64,000 nt of DNA, taken from CAYNRA01 sp046296415 (GTDB lineage: Bacteria > Bacteroidota > Bacteroidia > Cytophagales > Spirosomataceae). The notes under the pieces are model-generated. The model saw only the letters and a program-made list of their open reading frames with translations, was not told the DNA's origin and did no database searches. Positions 18,061 to 28,618 of the stretch are shown piece after piece. The DNA is taken from assembly GCA_046296415.1 (NCBI GenBank), contig JBKBLN010000002.1, positions 496,001 to 560,000 on the forward strand. Reading direction: 5' to 3'. The stretch's first letter is position 1, and each line of letters opens with the position of its first letter. A program made the position numbers and the translations under genes.

Positions 18061-18531
18061 ATGGAAATCCTATTGCATGTAGTTGGTTTCTTGTGTTTAG
18101 CCGTAGGCTTAGCTGGCGCCGTTCTTCCATTGCCCGGTCCTCCCTTGAGCTTTATCGGGATTTTAGTCTTACACACAACAGAAAAAGTACAATTTTCAGA
18201 CACATTCCTATGGACATGGGGGCTGATCACGGTAGCGAGTGTAATCTTTGACTACTATGCTCCCATCTTCACCGCAAAAAAACTGGGAGGATCCAAGTGG
18301 GGAACTTGGGGTGCCACCATTGGCATGTTGATTGGCTTATTTTTAGGTCCTCTAGGCCTTTTTATTGGGGCATTTATCGGAGCGCTCCTAGGAGAACTCC
18401 TTCAGGGCGTCACCCTAGAAAAAGCCACCAAAGTAGCACTCGGAACCTTTATAGGTTTTGCAGCGGGTATCATTTTAAAATTAACCATCTGCGGTTATCT
18501 ACTTTTTGAAGCTATTTCCGCCTATTTTTGA
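18061..18531 (+). CDS. DUF456 family membrane protein
   Basis: A 156-residue membrane protein with four to five hydrophobic helices and the DUF456 pattern: LAGAVLPLPGPPLSFIGIL, DYYAPIFTAKKLGGSKWG, and glycine-rich helices (GMLIGLFLGPLGLFIGAFIG). Function is unknown in the family. It begins one base after the aminotransferase stop, and its 3' end overlaps the convergent LysM gene by 10 bases. Confidence 0.88.
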   Translation: MEILLHVVGFLCLAVGLAGAVLPLPGPPLSFIGILVLHTTEKVQFSDTFLWTWGLITVASVIFDYYAPIFTAKKLGGSKWGTWGATIGMLIGLFLGPLGLFIGAFIGALLGELLQGVTLEKATKVALGTFIGFAAGIILKLTICGYLLFEAISAYF

Positions 18532-20165
18532 CCTACGATCATTCGTGTCCCCTCGTATATCGTATTATCTTTCAATTGATTCCAAGTCTTAATTTGATCT
18601 ATCGTAACTTGATACATCACAGATAAACGGAAAACCGTTTCTCCTTTCTTTACCACATGATAGACCGGCTCAGGTTGGGGAATCACACGCTCCGCCGGTC
18701 TTTTTGGCAAAGGCGGCAATTCCTCCTCCACTATTTCTTCTGTTGGCCACTCGGTATCGATTGGCAACTGCAAAACAGGCTCATGATATACCTTTTCAGG
18801 TTGCAAAAGAGGTTCCGGTATATCCAAATCAACAATTTCAACCTCGGTCCGACTTGGACGCTTCCGCTTTAACCATAATTTTTGACCTGTAAGGGCCAAC
18901 GCCGACTGCCTTAATAAATTGAATTCCAACAGGGTCTTCACCTGAATTCCATACCGATGTGCCACATCCCAAAGGGTTTCGTACGGCTTTAAAATATGAA
19001 AATCAACAGGACCTTTGGTGTCTTTTTCCTCCAAGTAGTAAATCGTACCAACCCGAGGTGTATCAATTTCGGTTAAGTCATTATTTCGTAAAATATCCTT
19101 CATTGACACGCCGCTTAAATAGGCCAAATCCACAAAACTATCGTGCAAATGAGCCTGAATACCTAATTTTCCATTTAACTTGAAATAGACCCCACCTTTT
19201 GCCTTTTTGGGTTTGAGACCCTCCGTTATGATCGGATAAGCTAGCCGGTTTGGATCGGAAATTTCCTCTTCATGAAGATGTAAAAACTCAACAAATGCCT
19301 TGGTTTGTTGATACCGGCTCATCGGTAAAGGGACCAATAAGGGCTCCTGAGATTGAGCCGACAATCGCCAGGCGTTGAAGGTCTCCAGGTGAGCTGGTGA
19401 AACACTTAGCTCTTGTGCAACTTGCGGCAAGGGCATTCCAGAGCCAAACGGAAATTCATACAAAACGTAGGTTTCCCGATCAGCCCATTTTTGTAACTCA
19501 CGTTCCATCAACTTCTTAAAAGCCAAAAACTTGAACAAGGCATATTGGCTAGGCTGATCCAACAATAGGGTATCGGTCTTTTTCCAATTCGCTACTTGGG
19601 CACTAAAAATGCGCTGTGAGGCCAGCTGAGCCCACAAAGCTCCTGGCCAGTGTCGGTACAAGATATGATCTCGTTGGATGGATTTGATCCCCGCATCGGT
19701 GGCATGAAGAATGTGTTTCCTAAAATCTATCTGCTCCGTTTGATGGACGCGCAATTCTTTTGCTTTGTCTTGGGTTAAAACCCAATGAATATGAGCCGGT
19801 AGCAGTTCAATATGAAATGAATCCGGTTGCCAAAAGGGATAAATTGACAGGTACAAAAAATCCATTGGCACATTTTGGCCTGCTAATTTTTTACGGATAT
19901 GCGGGACAATGATCGACAGTTCCTCGGCCATGGCTTTTCGTTGCACCGGATCCTGGGTCCACAGTTGATATTCTTTTTGCAACATGTATTGTCCATACCG
20001 ACCCAACTTAAAATGTGTTCCAGCAAAGTCCTCTCCTGTCGAAAAAACTGACTGCCCTTGTGCGGGACGGCCCATAAAAACCGTAATCATCCATCCCAAG
20101 TACCAAAATACCCGAAGTGAAGTAAAAAAATTGAAACTAATTGGTGAGGGGCAATTCATGTACAC
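18522..20165 (-). CDS. LysM-repeat protein with degenerate lytic-transglycosylase-like domain
   Basis: The 547-residue product has an N-terminal signal/anchor (hydrophobic about residues 18-32; an alternative ATG at residue 3). Residues about 85-205 resemble the MltD-type lytic transglycosylase fold, but where that family has the catalytic Glu-Ser the sequence is IYPFW (Pro110 by my alignment), so activity is probably lost. Downstream are LysM-like units: one near 245-285, one near 345-385, clear ones at FHILKPYETLWDVAHRYGI and at the C-terminus (YHVVKKGETVFRLSVMYQV). It probably binds peptidoglycan in the periplasm. A -7 element lies at 20243-20250. Confidence 0.75.
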   Translation of the reverse strand: MYMNCPSPISFNFFTSLRVFWYLGWMITVFMGRPAQGQSVFSTGEDFAGTHFKLGRYGQYMLQKEYQLWTQDPVQRKAMAEELSIIVPHIRKKLAGQNVPMDFLYLSIYPFWQPDSFHIELLPAHIHWVLTQDKAKELRVHQTEQIDFRKHILHATDAGIKSIQRDHILYRHWPGALWAQLASQRIFSAQVANWKKTDTLLLDQPSQYALFKFLAFKKLMERELQKWADRETYVLYEFPFGSGMPLPQVAQELSVSPAHLETFNAWRLSAQSQEPLLVPLPMSRYQQTKAFVEFLHLHEEEISDPNRLAYPIITEGLKPKKAKGGVYFKLNGKLGIQAHLHDSFVDLAYLSGVSMKDILRNNDLTEIDTPRVGTIYYLEEKDTKGPVDFHILKPYETLWDVAHRYGIQVKTLLEFNLLRQSALALTGQKLWLKRKRPSRTEVEIVDLDIPEPLLQPEKVYHEPVLQLPIDTEWPTEEIVEEELPPLPKRPAERVIPQPEPVYHVVKKGETVFRLSVMYQVTIDQIKTWNQLKDNTIYEGTRMIVGQK

Positions 20166-20242
20166 AAATAGGAAGGGTCAGTATTTTGAATTCAAATTAA
20201 GAGGTTTTTCTTAAATACGGATGTAAGTTAGCCAATGAAGTA

Positions 20243-20250
20243 CAAAAATA
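20243..20250 (-). promoter_or_regulatory. -7 element candidate for the LysM gene
   Basis: On the minus strand this reads TATTTTTG, matching TAnnTTTG, about 78 bases before the start. No -33 element was found. Confidence 0.4.
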
Positions 20251-20376
20251 GAAGGTTATTTAATATGAAAAGCCATTTTAGTTGGTCAAAAACATGGAAG
20301 CTCTACAAGCCCAAATAAATCAAACATCCTCTAGCTGAGGATATTTATGGAATAGATAGCCAAGAAAATCGAAAAA

Positions 20377-20403
20377 GAAAACGCCTCTTAAAGAGGCGTT
20401 TTC
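20377..20403. terminator. Hairpin terminator after pgi
   Basis: Arms GAAAACGCCTCTT and AAGAGGCGTTTTC are perfectly complementary around a single central base. On the minus strand it follows the pgi stop within 3 bases and is followed by a T-rich run, so it is a strong intrinsic terminator for pgi. Confidence 0.9.
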
Positions 20404-20405
20404 TT

Positions 20406-22109
<1,704 letters not shown>

Positions 22110-22170
22110 CTACCCACCGAAATTCTACCTTTTTTGAAAAAAAATACCTTTAAAAAAGTCAAAAAAATCT

Positions 22171-22935
22171 TTATGTTGTCGTATTCCGATAAATGGTCGT
22201 GGGGGCCGATTGAACCTTAGGGTAGATTGTTAAATCGGCGATAGTTACGTGATCAGGTACGTCTAAAACATAGCGGATGGTATCGGCTACATCCTCAGGC
22301 CGAAGTGGCTGAAACCCTGCATATACCGTAGAGGCACGCTCGGCATCTCCTTTAAATCGGACCAAAGAAAATTCAGTTTCTACGGCTCCAGGGGCAATAT
22401 TGGTAATTTTGATTCCGTGCTGGGTTAAATCCAATCGCATCCCCTCAGAAATTCCCTCTACCGCTTTTTTGGAAGCACAATAGACAGCTCCATTGGCGTA
22501 CGTTGTTTTGCCTGCAACAGAACTCAGGTTGATGATATGCCCTTTTTTCCGTGCGACCATGCCCGGAACGACACATCGGGAAACATACAAAAGGCCTTGG
22601 ACATTTCCATCGATCATGGCATCCCAATCATCTAGGTCCCCTTGTTCAAAGGACGAAAGCCCATGGGCATTTCCTGCGTTGTTGATTAGTACATCGATGG
22701 CTTTCCATTCCTCGGGCAACGACTGAAACGCTGTTTCAACTTGGCCACGCTGGCGCACATCGAAAGCGAGGGTAAATACAGGGGTTTGTTTACTCAACTC
22801 ACGGCGGAGGTAATCTAATTTATCAATCCGGCGACCGGTGAGGAGAAGAGAAAATCCTTTTTGAGCCAAAAGATAAGCGGTTGCCTCACCAATGCCGGAG
22901 GTAGCACCTGTGATGCAAGCAATGCGTCCTGTCAT
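22171..22935 (-). CDS. SDR family NAD(P)-dependent oxidoreductase, YdfG-like
   Basis: The start is placed at the ATG at 22933-22935 (MTGRIACITGATSGIGEATA); an in-frame ATG 14 codons upstream gives an extension unlike the family. The 254 residues contain the cofactor motif TGATSGIG, NNAGNAHG, the catalytic Ser in INLSSVAGKT and YCASK (Tyr-Lys pair), and the NIAPGAVETEF loop. The closest functional group is YdfG-like 3-hydroxy acid/serine dehydrogenase; the true substrate is not known. It lies 52 bases after the haloperoxidase gene on the same strand. Confidence 0.9.
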   Translation of the reverse strand: MTGRIACITGATSGIGEATAYLLAQKGFSLLLTGRRIDKLDYLRRELSKQTPVFTLAFDVRQRGQVETAFQSLPEEWKAIDVLINNAGNAHGLSSFEQGDLDDWDAMIDGNVQGLLYVSRCVVPGMVARKKGHIINLSSVAGKTTYANGAVYCASKKAVEGISEGMRLDLTQHGIKITNIAPGAVETEFSLVRFKGDAERASTVYAGFQPLRPEDVADTIRYVLDVPDHVTIADLTIYPKVQSAPTTIYRNTTT

Positions 22936-22987
22936 GTTTTTTTCAACAAAGGTATTGGGTTTGATGGAACAAAACAAGGTAAGGAAT

Positions 22988-24349
22988 CTATCGAGCCCAG
23001 TTCAGTTTCATCACATTATTCCCTATTTCTTTCCCTTGCTCTAAACCTGCCTTATTGTCCATTTGGGTATGAATTCCACCGAAAAAACGGGAATCCGCTG
23101 ATTCCACAGCAAATTGCCAAATTCTTGTAAAGGACCTTGGCTTAAAATCAGTCTGTCTGGCCTGATCACGAGGTCTTCCTTCCCATGTTCGATCGGTAAA
23201 TGCATAATTTTCACCAAATACCTCCTCCAACACGGTAGCTGAGGCCGCAGATTGCGTTGCATGGCCTGAGGAAAAACCTGGAAACGGAGGAGCCGGCCAA
23301 AACGGAACCCATCTCGGGTCGATGGTCTTACGAACATACGTGTAAGGGCGTTCGTTGAAGTGCGTGAATTTCACTTTCCAACAATGAACAAAGGCATCGG
23401 AAACAGCCAGTCCTACTTGTGCAAAGGTGGCCACTGCTTTATCTAATCTTGGATTTTCTTTAAGAATAATTTGTCTGGCAATGGAAATCGAGTGCCCAGG
23501 CGGGGTAAAGGTTTCGGATGGATCGTCTGCCCACCAAATGGAAATCTCTTTTTCGACTTGGGTTAATCGTAGATTTTTTTCATACACTGCCTTGTATTCA
23601 GCAAAAAAAGGCGAATTTTTATCATAACTAGGTCGAAGTATGGAAGGTACTTTCAAGTCTGCATTACTTCGAATAAAGCTACGATTTCTACCCCAAGTGG
23701 GCTGTAAAGGGATCCGTTGTCTATTTTCTGTGGGTTCCCATAAACCTGTACCTCTTGGTACTTGGAAAGAAGCTGGAAAATTTCGGAGGTGTCCTTCATG
23801 TCCTCCATCTTTGGTAGAATACTCAAAAATTGCGGCTGCCACAGCGGCCCCGTATTGGCGGGAGCGATCTACAAGGGCTTGAGATTTTCCTTGGGTGAGT
23901 CGGGCATCCCAAACGGTTTGCATGGAATCAACGGCTTGTCGCAGGGCCGTCGGGGCAGCAAGAAAAAGCTGCCGTGCCATGAATGCATAGGCAGTATGCG
24001 CAGACAAGGCCCAGTCATAGCCTTGGGTGGGATCGGGTTTGGGAAGTTCAGTTAAATCAGTCAATTGACCAGCCAAAGATCGATAAGAAGATGATCCTCC
24101 CACCATCGCCTCATAACCTGCCAAATGAAAGTATCCAATGGCTCGGGAAGCTACGGGGGGGGTGAAACCGGGAGTTCCTTTCAGTAACCGGAGTTCAAGT
24201 TGAGTCCATGCCAATGGAATTTCGGCGGAAAACGTCTCGGCAGTGGGCTCTTTGGTGTTGACCTGTTCTTTCGGGTCGACGTCGTCAACACGGCAGGACG
24301 ACACGATCACAAGAAGAACCAAACTATATAGAAGAATAGACTTTTTCAT
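22988..24349 (-). CDS. Vanadium-dependent haloperoxidase / PAP2-type lipoprotein
   Basis: The start is the ATG at 24347-24349 (MKKSILLYSLVLLVIVSSC), a lipoprotein signal with Cys at residue 19; 453 residues in all. The C-terminal half has the vanadate-binding elements of the family: a WWADDPSETFTPPGH segment, FPGFSSGHATQSAAS with the SGH core, and SADSRFFGGIHTQMDN with Arg and His. These proteins bind vanadate or phosphate and act as haloperoxidases or phosphatases; sequence alone does not separate these. Secreted, probably anchored in the envelope. The upstream sterol-desaturase-family gene ends 62 bases away. Confidence 0.88.
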   Translation of the reverse strand: MKKSILLYSLVLLVIVSSCRVDDVDPKEQVNTKEPTAETFSAEIPLAWTQLELRLLKGTPGFTPPVASRAIGYFHLAGYEAMVGGSSSYRSLAGQLTDLTELPKPDPTQGYDWALSAHTAYAFMARQLFLAAPTALRQAVDSMQTVWDARLTQGKSQALVDRSRQYGAAVAAAIFEYSTKDGGHEGHLRNFPASFQVPRGTGLWEPTENRQRIPLQPTWGRNRSFIRSNADLKVPSILRPSYDKNSPFFAEYKAVYEKNLRLTQVEKEISIWWADDPSETFTPPGHSISIARQIILKENPRLDKAVATFAQVGLAVSDAFVHCWKVKFTHFNERPYTYVRKTIDPRWVPFWPAPPFPGFSSGHATQSAASATVLEEVFGENYAFTDRTWEGRPRDQARQTDFKPRSFTRIWQFAVESADSRFFGGIHTQMDNKAGLEQGKEIGNNVMKLNWAR

Positions 24350-24411
24350 GCAAAGAGGTTGTTCTTCTTGGTATCTTCCAAAATTTATGCCAGTATGCGA
24401 AATTGAACGGG

Positions 24412-25281
24412 TTATTTCTTCCACCAAGGATACCGAATTTGATCCCACCAGGTTTTGGGGAAATTAGATAGGTGTTCAAAGCCCAATTTAAGATCCTTAT
24501 CTACCTTCGGAAAGACGGCAGTTCCGAACAGGTAATCCCATAGACTCAAGGAAATACCATAGTTGATTCCATCAGGATGTCCCTCAGGTAATTTTTCCAC
24601 ATGATGCCATAAATGCATTTGGGGTGTATTGATCACATATTTTAGAGGCCCAATGGGGAGGTAGACATTGGCGTGATTGAAGTGCCCAATGGTGATGGTG
24701 AAAATATGGAGCCAGAAAAAATCGGTAAGACCGAAGCCTATCAAGGTCAATGGGATGAATTCAAAAAATCGGTATATCACCGTCTCCATCCAATGGTACC
24801 GTAGGTGGGCGGCAAATCCCATTTCTTCTACACTATGGTGTACCTTATGAAATTCCCACATCCAAGGAATTTTATGCAGGAGGCGATGTACATTCCATTG
24901 GATGAAGTCCCGAAGGAAAAACATGAGTAGAAATTTACCCCAAATAGGCCATGAGGAAACATTCACCGCCACCAAATTGGTCACGCCTACCTGCGCCAAA
25001 GCATCCGAAAACAGGGCGACCCCAACATTAGACAGTGCGTTGTATCCAATAAGGGAAAAGAGAAAGAAGTTGAAGAACATATAAAATACATCCAGATAGA
25101 AATCTTTTCGTATGATCGCTTGATTTCGTCTCCAGGGGATAAATACCTCCAACATCCAAACAAACAAGGATAGCCCAATCAACCAATAAAAATAATTGTG
25201 CCAGGTTGGGGTCGTGATTTCATTCCAAAGGTAGTTGGCATAACCTGCCATGCCTTGCCAAAAAATTTCTATGTATTTCAT
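24412..25281 (-). CDS. Sterol desaturase / fatty acid hydroxylase family protein
   Basis: A 289-residue integral membrane protein with the di-iron histidine clusters HRLLH, HKVHHS and HLWHHVEK, plus HFNHAN. Family members hydroxylate or desaturate lipids using a non-haem di-iron centre. About four membrane segments surround the motifs. The lipid acted on is unknown. A second, only distantly similar family member lies at 35431-36699. The haloperoxidase gene follows on the same strand. Confidence 0.9.
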   Translation of the reverse strand: MKYIEIFWQGMAGYANYLWNEITTPTWHNYFYWLIGLSLFVWMLEVFIPWRRNQAIIRKDFYLDVFYMFFNFFLFSLIGYNALSNVGVALFSDALAQVGVTNLVAVNVSSWPIWGKFLLMFFLRDFIQWNVHRLLHKIPWMWEFHKVHHSVEEMGFAAHLRYHWMETVIYRFFEFIPLTLIGFGLTDFFWLHIFTITIGHFNHANVYLPIGPLKYVINTPQMHLWHHVEKLPEGHPDGINYGISLSLWDYLFGTAVFPKVDKDLKLGFEHLSNFPKTWWDQIRYPWWKK

Positions 25282-25301
25282 ACAATATCCACTAGATCCT
25301 G

Positions 25302-25309
25302 CAAAAGTA
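25302..25309 (-). promoter_or_regulatory. -7 element for the sterol-desaturase-family gene
   Basis: Minus-strand TACTTTTG matches TAnnTTTG, 20 bases before the start codon. A proper -33 TTTG is not seen. Confidence 0.45.
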
Positions 25310-25383
25310 GGAGGTTCAGATCAAAAGAAATGTGATCTTAGGCACAAAACGAACCGTGGAAACGGATTGTTGAGGGAAATAAA

Positions 25384-25415
25384 AAAAACCTCGGCTGTTT
25401 CCATCCGAGGTTTTT
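25384..25415. terminator. Hairpin terminator after pgk
   Basis: Arms AAAAACCTCGG and CCGAGGTTTTT are perfectly paired over 11 bases with a 10-base loop. On the minus strand it follows the pgk stop (17 bases away) and is followed by a T run, a typical intrinsic terminator. Confidence 0.9.
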
Positions 25416-25432
25416 ATATACCCAAGAACCAA

Positions 25433-26620
25433 TTAAGCTAATGCAGCTACTCCAGGTAGTACTTTTCCTTCCATGTATTCAAGCAAGGCTCCACCTCCTG
25501 TAGAGACATAAGATACTCGATCACCCAAGCCGGCATTATTTATTGCCGAGGCCGAATCTCCTCCCCCAATGAGTGAGAAAGCATTGTTTTCCTCAGTCGC
25601 TTTAACAACGGCAGCCGCAATGGCGTTGGTTCCGGCGGCAAAGTTTTCGAATTCAAAAACACCCATAGGGCCATTCCAAAGAATCGTTTTGGATTTTGCT
25701 ACGATTTCTTGAAACAACGCGACCGATTCTGGACCAATGTCGAGCCCTTCCCAACCGGCTGGAATATGCCCTGTGGCTACTACTTGGCGGTTGGCGTCGT
25801 TTGAAAATTGATCTGCGCAAACATTATCGACGGGCATGATGATATTCACACCTTTTTCCTTGGCCTTGGCCAAAATCTCGAGAGCTAACTCTTGTTTGTC
25901 GGCTTCCAGTAGAGAATTCCCGATATCCCCCCCTAAGGCCTTGGTAAAAGTGTAAGTCATTCCACCACCAATGATCAGGTTATCTACTTTATCCAACAAT
26001 CGTTCAATAATGAGGATTTTATCTGAAATTTTTGCACCGCCCATAATCGCTGTGAATGGACGCTCGGCATTCTCTAAAATATGCTGGGCGTTGTCAATTT
26101 CAGCTTGCATCACATATCCGCAAACCCGATCTGCAAAAAACTGACCAATCACCGCCGTCGAGGCATGAGCGCGGTGCGCAGTTCCAAAAGCATCATTCAC
26201 CCAAACGTCCCCTAAACGAGCCAATTTTTGGGCAAACTCTTGATTTCCTTTTTCCTCTTCTTTATAAAAACGAAGGTTTTCCAGAAGTAAAACCTCACCT
26301 GGCTGCAAAGCTGCAGCCAAATCAACCGCTGAATCGCCAATGCAATCATCTGCAAATTTTACTTGAACACCCAAAACCAACGATAAAGGAGTGACAAGGT
26401 GCTTCAGGGAATATTTCTCGGTAGGGCCATCTTTAGGACGACCTAAGTGGGACATCAAAATGCAGGATCCTCCATCAGAGAGGATTTTTTTCAAAGTTGG
26501 CAAGGTCGCTTTGATCCGTGTGTCATCGGTGATTTCAAACCGATCGTTCAACGGAACATTAAAATCTACCCGAATGAGTGCCTTTTTTCCTTGAAAATCG
26601 AATGAGTCGAGCGTGTGCAT
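25433..26620 (-). CDS. pgk: Phosphoglycerate kinase
   Basis: Glycolytic enzyme transferring phosphate from 1,3-bisphosphoglycerate to ADP. The 395 residues contain [74 protein letters not shown] and [13 protein letters not shown], all hallmark motifs. Length is normal. A -7 element lies at 26662-26669 on the same strand and a clean hairpin terminator follows. Confidence 0.98.
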   Translation of the reverse strand: MHTLDSFDFQGKKALIRVDFNVPLNDRFEITDDTRIKATLPTLKKILSDGGSCILMSHLGRPKDGPTEKYSLKHLVTPLSLVLGVQVKFADDCIGDSAVDLAAALQPGEVLLLENLRFYKEEEKGNQEFAQKLARLGDVWVNDAFGTAHRAHASTAVIGQFFADRVCGYVMQAEIDNAQHILENAERPFTAIMGGAKISDKILIIERLLDKVDNLIIGGGMTYTFTKALGGDIGNSLLEADKQELALEILAKAKEKGVNIIMPVDNVCADQFSNDANRQVVATGHIPAGWEGLDIGPESVALFQEIVAKSKTILWNGPMGVFEFENFAAGTNAIAAAVVKATEENNAFSLIGGGDSASAINNAGLGDRVSYVSTGGGALLEYMEGKVLPGVAALA

Positions 26621-26661
26621 GTATGACAGGAATTGGTTAAATGAATTGGGTGAACCCCAAA

Positions 26662-26669
26662 CAAATATA
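26662..26669 (-). promoter_or_regulatory. -7 element for pgk
   Basis: Minus-strand TATATTTG fits TAnnTTTG, 41 bases upstream of the pgk start. No -33 partner is obvious. Confidence 0.45.
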
Positions 26670-26823
26670 CGGCCTTTGACTTTTTCACCCGCTTTTTTAC
26701 GACGCTTTCTTTGGGTTTCACGACATAATCCTATGAATCATTCAATAATTTAACGGAATTGCCAAATTTTATTTTTACACAAACCTTTTCTTACCAAATA
26801 ATCCTGGTAATTGAAACAGACCT

Positions 26824-26854
26824 TTTGAATATCAAATATTTATGTCTATCTTTG
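26824..26854 (+). promoter_or_regulatory. Promoter of the rpsF-rpsR-rplI operon
   Basis: TTTG at 26824-26827 and TATCTTTG at 26847-26854 with exactly 19 bases between, the best match to the Bacteroidota -33/-7 pattern in the window. It lies 63 bases before the rpsF start codon, so the transcript has a leader of roughly 55 bases. Confidence 0.85.
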
Positions 26855-26917
26855 CCCCTCATTTTGCAAGGAGACTTGGCAAAGTGTTCATGTTTTATTC
26901 GTAAATTTTTTACTTAC

Positions 26918-27280
26918 ATGTTTAAAAACCAGTACGAGACAGTGTTCATTTTAACTCCCGTTTTGTCTGATGCCCAGATGAAGGACGCTGTCGAAAAATT
27001 CAAAAAAGTGCTGACTGATAATGGTGCTGAGCTATTGAACGAAGAGTCTTGGGGCCTTCGTAAATTGGCATATCCCATCCAGCATAAGACCACGGGCTAC
27101 TATCAGTTGTTTGAATTTACCGCTCCAGGTGAGTTGGTCAAAACCTTGGAAACCGAGTACAAGCGCGATGAGCGTATCATGCGTTTCTTAACAACCAAGT
27201 TGGACAAATACGGTGCTGAGTATGCAGAGCGTCGTCGTAAAGGTCAAATTGGCAAGAAAAAAGAGGCCGCAGCTAATTAA
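26918..27280 (+). CDS. rpsF: 30S ribosomal protein bS6
   Basis: The start is the ATG at 26918 ([20 protein letters not shown]); the frame is open for 53 codons upstream but that part contains the promoter. The 120-residue product has the S6 core [32 protein letters not shown] and [14 protein letters not shown], with a basic C-terminal tail. It pairs with bS18 on the 30S platform; bS18 is the next gene. Highly expressed operon with a strong promoter. Confidence 0.97.
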   Translation: MFKNQYETVFILTPVLSDAQMKDAVEKFKKVLTDNGAELLNEESWGLRKLAYPIQHKTTGYYQLFEFTAPGELVKTLETEYKRDERIMRFLTTKLDKYGAEYAERRRKGQIGKKKEAAAN

Positions 27281-27307
27281 GTTTTTCACTCGTAAATTTC
27301 AAGAAGT

Positions 27308-27562
27308 ATGTCATTGGTAAATGAACCCGTAGAGCGTAAAGATCAAGCTCGCAAAAAATACTGTCGCTTCAAGAAAGCCGGTATCAAATACATTGATTAC
27401 AAGGATCCTAACTTCCTTTTGAAGTTTGTGAATGAGCAAGGCAAGATCCTTCCTCGTCGGTTGTCAGGAAACAGCCTGAAATACCAGCGGAAAGTATCGA
27501 CGGCCATCAAACGTGCTCGTCATTTGGCGTTAATGCCGTACGTGGCTGACGGTCTTAAATAA
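27308..27562 (+). CDS. rpsR: 30S ribosomal protein bS18
   Basis: An 84-residue basic protein with [36 protein letters not shown] and [11 protein letters not shown], the standard bS18 sequence. Its partner bS6 is the gene just upstream (27-base gap). A leading CRF cysteine remains but no full zinc-binding set is seen. Confidence 0.98.
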   Translation: MSLVNEPVERKDQARKKYCRFKKAGIKYIDYKDPNFLLKFVNEQGKILPRRLSGNSLKYQRKVSTAIKRARHLALMPYVADGLK

Positions 27563-27594
27563 TTCCTTGATCATTTAAATTTTTGTCTTACAAA

Positions 27595-28047
27595 ATGGAA
27601 ATCATTCTAACAACTGATATCGTAGGTCTTGGCTACAAGAACGATATCTTGGATGTGAAGCCAGGATATGGCCGCAACTATTTAATCCCACAAGGATACG
27701 CGGTTTTGGCAACTCCATCGAATAAAAAAATCTTGGCTGAAAACTTGAAGCAAGCTGCGCATAAAGCAGAGAAAATCAAGAAAGATGCAGAAGAAATTGC
27801 CGCTGCTATTGGTACAGAGGTCATCACAATCACTATGAAAACAGGTGAAAGTGGCCGGATCTTCGGTCGGGTAACCAATACGCAAGTAGCTGACGCTCTA
27901 AACGCTCGGGGTATCAACGTAGATCGTAAGAAAATTGCGATCGAGGATATCAAGGTTGTAGGTGAGTACAAAGCCTTGATCGATTTGCATAAAGAAGTGA
28001 AACACGAAGTGACAGTAGCTGTTGTTTCGGAAGTAGTTTCTGCTTAA
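27595..28047 (+). CDS. rplI: 50S ribosomal protein bL9
   Basis: The start is the ATG at 27595 (MEIILTTDIVGLGYKNDILD); an ATG 4 codons earlier is unlikely. The 150 residues have the N-terminal domain VKPGYGRNYLIPQGYAVLAT, the long connecting helix (NLKQAAHKAEKIKKDAEEIA) and the C-terminal domain (GRIFGRVTNTQVADAL). Last gene of the S6-S18-L9 operon; followed by a strong hairpin. Confidence 0.98.
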   Translation: MEIILTTDIVGLGYKNDILDVKPGYGRNYLIPQGYAVLATPSNKKILAENLKQAAHKAEKIKKDAEEIAAAIGTEVITITMKTGESGRIFGRVTNTQVADALNARGINVDRKKIAIEDIKVVGEYKALIDLHKEVKHEVTVAVVSEVVSA

Positions 28048-28065
28048 TCGCTCGAATGCATCAAC

Positions 28066-28097
28066 AAAAAAGCACTTTCTCCCGAAAGTGCTTTTTT
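28066..28097. terminator. Bidirectional terminator between rplI and cytochrome c
   Basis: Arms AAAAAAGCACTTTC and GAAAGTGCTTTTTT pair perfectly over 14 bases around a TCCC loop. T runs flank both sides, so it can end transcription of both convergent genes. Confidence 0.93.
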
Positions 28098-28099
28098 TA

Positions 28100-28420
28100 T
28101 TACTTCAACTTTGAAATCCAAGTGGCGATCTTAAGTGCCTCGTCTTTCGGCACATTGGGCAATGCAGCCATCGGAGGATAACCCGGCCAATTGCTTGGCT
28201 TTGGTTTGTAGATCAATTCGACTATTTGCTCTGGCTTGTATTTTTTGGTCTTCATAATCTCAACATACGAAGGCCCAACCAATTTCTTGTCCACATTGTG
28301 GCAAGCTAAACAGGTATTCTTTTGTAAAAGTTTTTGAACGTCCGGTGGAATGGCCGTTTGAGCTTGGGTAGTTCCCGCAGCAGCCAACAGAAGACCAAAT
28401 GCAATCGCGGCTTTTTTCAT
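28100..28420 (-). CDS. Monohaem cytochrome c, c-551/c-552 type
   Basis: A 106-residue protein with a cleavable signal peptide (MKKAAIAFGLLLAAAGTTQA) and one haem site CLACH (about residues 37-41); the distal Met is probably in YPPMAALPNV. The C-terminal DEALKIATWISKLK helix is typical of class I c-551/552 cytochromes. It carries electrons in the periplasm. It stands alone, with a possible -7 element at 28490-28497, and shares a terminator with rplI. Confidence 0.9.
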   Translation of the reverse strand: MKKAAIAFGLLLAAAGTTQAQTAIPPDVQKLLQKNTCLACHNVDKKLVGPSYVEIMKTKKYKPEQIVELIYKPKPSNWPGYPPMAALPNVPKDEALKIATWISKLK

Positions 28421-28489
28421 TGGAATGATAAAATAAAGGGGTTAAAAGATGAGTGGAGACGAGTACGTTGTCTGCACATGGAATCCAAA

Positions 28490-28497
28490 CAAAAATA
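28490..28497 (-). promoter_or_regulatory. -7 element candidate for cytochrome c
   Basis: Minus-strand TATTTTTG matches TAnnTTTG about 70 bases before the start codon; no -33 partner was found. Confidence 0.35.
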
Positions 28498-28592
28498 CAT
28501 AATTGATCCTATTCCCTGATGTTAAAGCCCTGTTAATTCCAGATTTTTTTTAAGATTTAATCCACCTCATCGCCCCTACCCCAATTTTGCCG

Positions 28593-28600
28593 TATCTTTG
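28593..28600 (+). promoter_or_regulatory. -7 element for the DUF4254-glycosyltransferase pair
   Basis: TATCTTTG lies 18 bases before the start codon at 28619 and matches TAnnTTTG. No TTTG at -33. Confidence 0.5.
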
Positions 28601-28618
28601 AATAGTAAAACGATTCAC

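Noticed and set aside
26855..26917. Possible S6:S18-binding RNA leader before rpsF
   Set aside because: The leader is short and I could not find the CCG bulge with flanking stem known from other phyla.
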